DNA of 19,575 nucleotides from positions 1-19,575 of the forward strand of contig JBFXAM010000082.1 in NCBI GenBank assembly GCA_050184295.1, in the 5' to 3' direction. The stretch comes from JBFXAM01 sp050184295. Its GTDB lineage: Bacteria > Planctomycetota > Phycisphaerae > UBA1845 > Fen-1342. The position numbers and the translations under genes are program-made. Every line of letters starts with the position of its first letter. Position 1 is the stretch's first letter. Positions 18,711 through 19,575 of this stretch are shown here, one piece after another. The notes beneath the pieces were generated by a model. The model had not been told where the DNA came from. It saw nothing but the letters and a program-made list of their open reading frames with translations, and did not search any database.

Positions 18711-19575
18711 GTGCTGCGACCGTTTCCGGCCGAGCTGGAGGAACACCGCCGCGAGATCGAGGCCAGCGCCCGGGCGTGCGGACTCGACTTCTACGAGACG
18801 GCGTTCGAGATGGTCGATTTCGACCAGATGAACCAGATCGCCGCGTATGGCGGGTTTCCGACGCGCTATCCGCATTGGCGGTTTGGCATGGAGTATGAGC
18901 GGCTGCGCAAGACGCACACGTACGGTTTGGGCAAGATCTACGAGATGGTGATCAACAACGACCCGTGCTATGCGTACCTGCTGACGGACAACGAGCTGGT
19001 CGACCAGAAGCTGGTGATGGCGCACGTCTACGCGCACTGCGACTTCTTCAAGAACAACATCTGGTTCAGCAAGACCAGCCGCAAGATGATGGACGGGATG
19101 GCGAACCACGCGTCGCGCGTCTGGCGGCACGTGGACCGGGAGGGTTTCGAGGCGGTCGAGAAGTTCCTGGACATCTGCCTTTCGCTGGAGAATCTCGTGG
19201 ACCCCTACGCGCCGTTCGGCCCCCAGCCGGGCGCGCCGATGCGGGCGGGGCGCGTTCGCGACGCGACGCTGCGCGAGCAGGCGGAGCAGCGCGTGACGCG
19301 CTATCCGGCGAAGCAGTACATGGACCGGTACATCAATCCGCGCGCGGAGCTTCAGGCGGAGCGCGAGCGCGAGTTCCAGGAGCTCGACCAGAGGCGCAAC
19401 CTGTTTCCGGCCGCGCCGCAGCGCGACGTGTTGGGTTTCCTGCTGCGCTATGCGCCGCTGGAGGATTGGCAGGCGGACATCCTCGACATTGTGCGCGAGG
19501 AAGCCTATTACTACGCGCCGCAGGGTCAGACCACGATCATGAACGAGGGCTGGGCGACCTACTGGCATTCGCACA
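18711..19575 (+). CDS. spoVR: SpoVR family protein, 5' part (cut by window end)
   Basis: The first 288 codons of a SpoVR-family protein are present, and the rest lies beyond the window. The start is GTG at 18711, with GGAG six bases upstream (18701-18704). Hallmarks in order are FYETAFEMVDFDQMNQIAAY, GGFPTRYPHWRFGMEY, a YGLGKIYEMVINNDPCYAYL block, HVYAHCDFFKNN, MANHASRVWRH and, near the cut end, MNEGWATYWHSH. Family members are soluble proteins of about 450-500 residues; SpoVR is linked to the spore cortex in Bacillus, while the E. coli homologue YcgB has no defined reaction. In many bacteria it sits with prkA and a UPF0229 gene. Here it is divergent from the sigma-kinase pair and those partners are not in view, though they could follow to the right. 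Confidence 0.93.
   Translation, partial: MLRPFPAELEEHRREIEASARACGLDFYETAFEMVDFDQMNQIAAYGGFPTRYPHWRFGMEYERLRKTHTYGLGKIYEMVINNDPCYAYLLTDNELVDQKLVMAHVYAHCDFFKNNIWFSKTSRKMMDGMANHASRVWRHVDREGFEAVEKFLDICLSLENLVDPYAPFGPQPGAPMRAGRVRDATLREQAEQRVTRYPAKQYMDRYINPRAELQAEREREFQELDQRRNLFPAAPQRDVLGFLLRYAPLEDWQADILDIVREEAYYYAPQGQTTIMNEGWATYWHSH

Overview
The window is about 19.6 kb of very GC-rich bacterial DNA. It most likely comes from a planctomycete (Phycisphaera-like or a relative). The main support is the sigma/kinase pair near the right end: a short ECF sigma factor of the type common in Planctomycetota, translationally coupled to a Ser/Thr kinase with one membrane segment and a C-terminal TPR domain. 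A Tat-signal aldo/keto reductase fits the same group. This assignment rests on gene content only; no rRNA or marker phylogeny is available here.

Layout from left to right. (1) Minus strand, 146-2063: a tRNA-Val(GAC), then a Tat-exported aldo/keto reductase, then a DUF4440/SnoaL-like putative lipoprotein. (2) Minus strand, 2188-2790: a MarR-family regulator. It is separated from the next block by a short divergent regulatory region with a perfect 8-3-8 inverted repeat at 2912-2930. (3) Plus strand, 3009-15067: a tight operon of a DUF2934 small protein, glgE, a treS-maltokinase fusion, glgB, treZ and a GH57/DUF3536 protein. From glgE onward every junction is an overlap. Directly behind the last gene, in the same reading frame, lies a decayed C-terminal piece of treY. 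(4) Minus strand, 15526-18509: the ECF sigma factor and its TPR kinase, convergent with the carbohydrate operon. (5) Plus strand from 18711 to the right edge: the start of a SpoVR-family gene, cut by the window end.

How the genes work together. TreS interconverts trehalose and maltose, the fused maltokinase makes maltose-1-phosphate, GlgE adds maltosyl units to an alpha-1,4-glucan and GlgB branches it. This is the complete GlgE route from trehalose to branched alpha-glucan. TreZ belongs to the opposite flow (TreY/TreZ, glucan to trehalose), but its partner TreY survives here only as a fragment of about 130 codons with an in-frame stop. The return route is therefore broken at this locus unless an intact treY lies elsewhere. 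No glgA, glgC, glgX or glgP is present in the window.

The points most worth a second look are the treY remnant with an orphan treZ, the MarR operator that may control the operon, the uncharacterised GH57/DUF3536 enzyme with a Cys/His cluster, and a C at position 33 of the tRNA-Val. I found no CRISPR array, prophage, insertion sequence or clearly new defence-type system.
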